DNA from: Lysobacterales bacterium UBA5700 | Lineage (GTDB): Bacteria; Pseudomonadota; Gammaproteobacteria; Xanthomonadales; Xanthomonadaceae | NCBI GenBank assembly: GCA_002420085.1 | Contig: DIHI01000109.1 | Location: forward strand, 19,705 to 25,223 | Reading direction: 5' to 3' | DNA: 5,519 nt | Shown here: in pieces, positions 5,487 to 5,519 of the stretch | Layout of the letters: the number at the start of each line of letters is the position of its first letter | How positions within the stretch are numbered: position 1 is the stretch's first letter | Made by a program: the position numbers and the translations under genes | The notes under the pieces: generated by a model | What the model was told of the DNA's origin: nothing | The model's database searches: none | Seen by the model: only the letters and a program-made list of their open reading frames with translations

Positions 5487-5519
5487 TCCTGGCCAACGAC
5501 AGCCTCGCCAAGGGAAGTC

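Overview
This window looks like ordinary chromosome from a GC-rich gammaproteobacterium. The strongest clue is gene content and order: gloB followed by a membrane-bound lytic transglycosylase of the MltD type on one strand, beside a YafS-like methyltransferase, rnhA and dnaQ. From memory, E. coli K-12 has the same neighbourhood (mltD-gloB-yafS-rnhA-dnaQ), with different strand arrangements. The species cannot be named from the sequence.

Layout: positions 1-420 hold no convincing intact gene. They contain a perfect short hairpin (4-26) and a reading frame at 48 whose first 26 residues resemble the N-terminus of ISNCY-type transposases and then lose the match, so this may be the decayed left end of an insertion sequence. 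A PP2C-type protein phosphatase follows on the + strand (421-1125). It converges on a three-gene minus-strand operon read from 3115 to 1222: methyltransferase, rnhA, dnaQ, joined by ATGA or TGATG stop/start junctions. A 212-base divergent intergenic region (3116-3327) carries a possible promoter and a small palindrome. It leads into a second operon on the + strand, gloB (3328-4083) and the mltD-like gene (4080-5486), joined by another ATGA overlap.

Functionally, rnhA (RNA-DNA hybrid removal) and dnaQ (replicative proofreading) form a replication-fidelity pair. gloB detoxifies methylglyoxal-derived S-lactoylglutathione. The mltD-like protein cuts peptidoglycan at the outer membrane. The phosphatase has all PP2C acidic residues, but no partner kinase is in view.

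The most unusual feature is in the mltD-like gene. Nine tandem 15-bp units (4155-4289) encode in-frame Pro-Ser-x-x-x pentapeptides between the start codon and the lipoprotein signal, so the signal's hydrophobic core begins about 70 residues from the nearest usable ATG. The start codon itself is duplicated by a 12-bp tandem repeat. No clearly new multi-gene system is visible.
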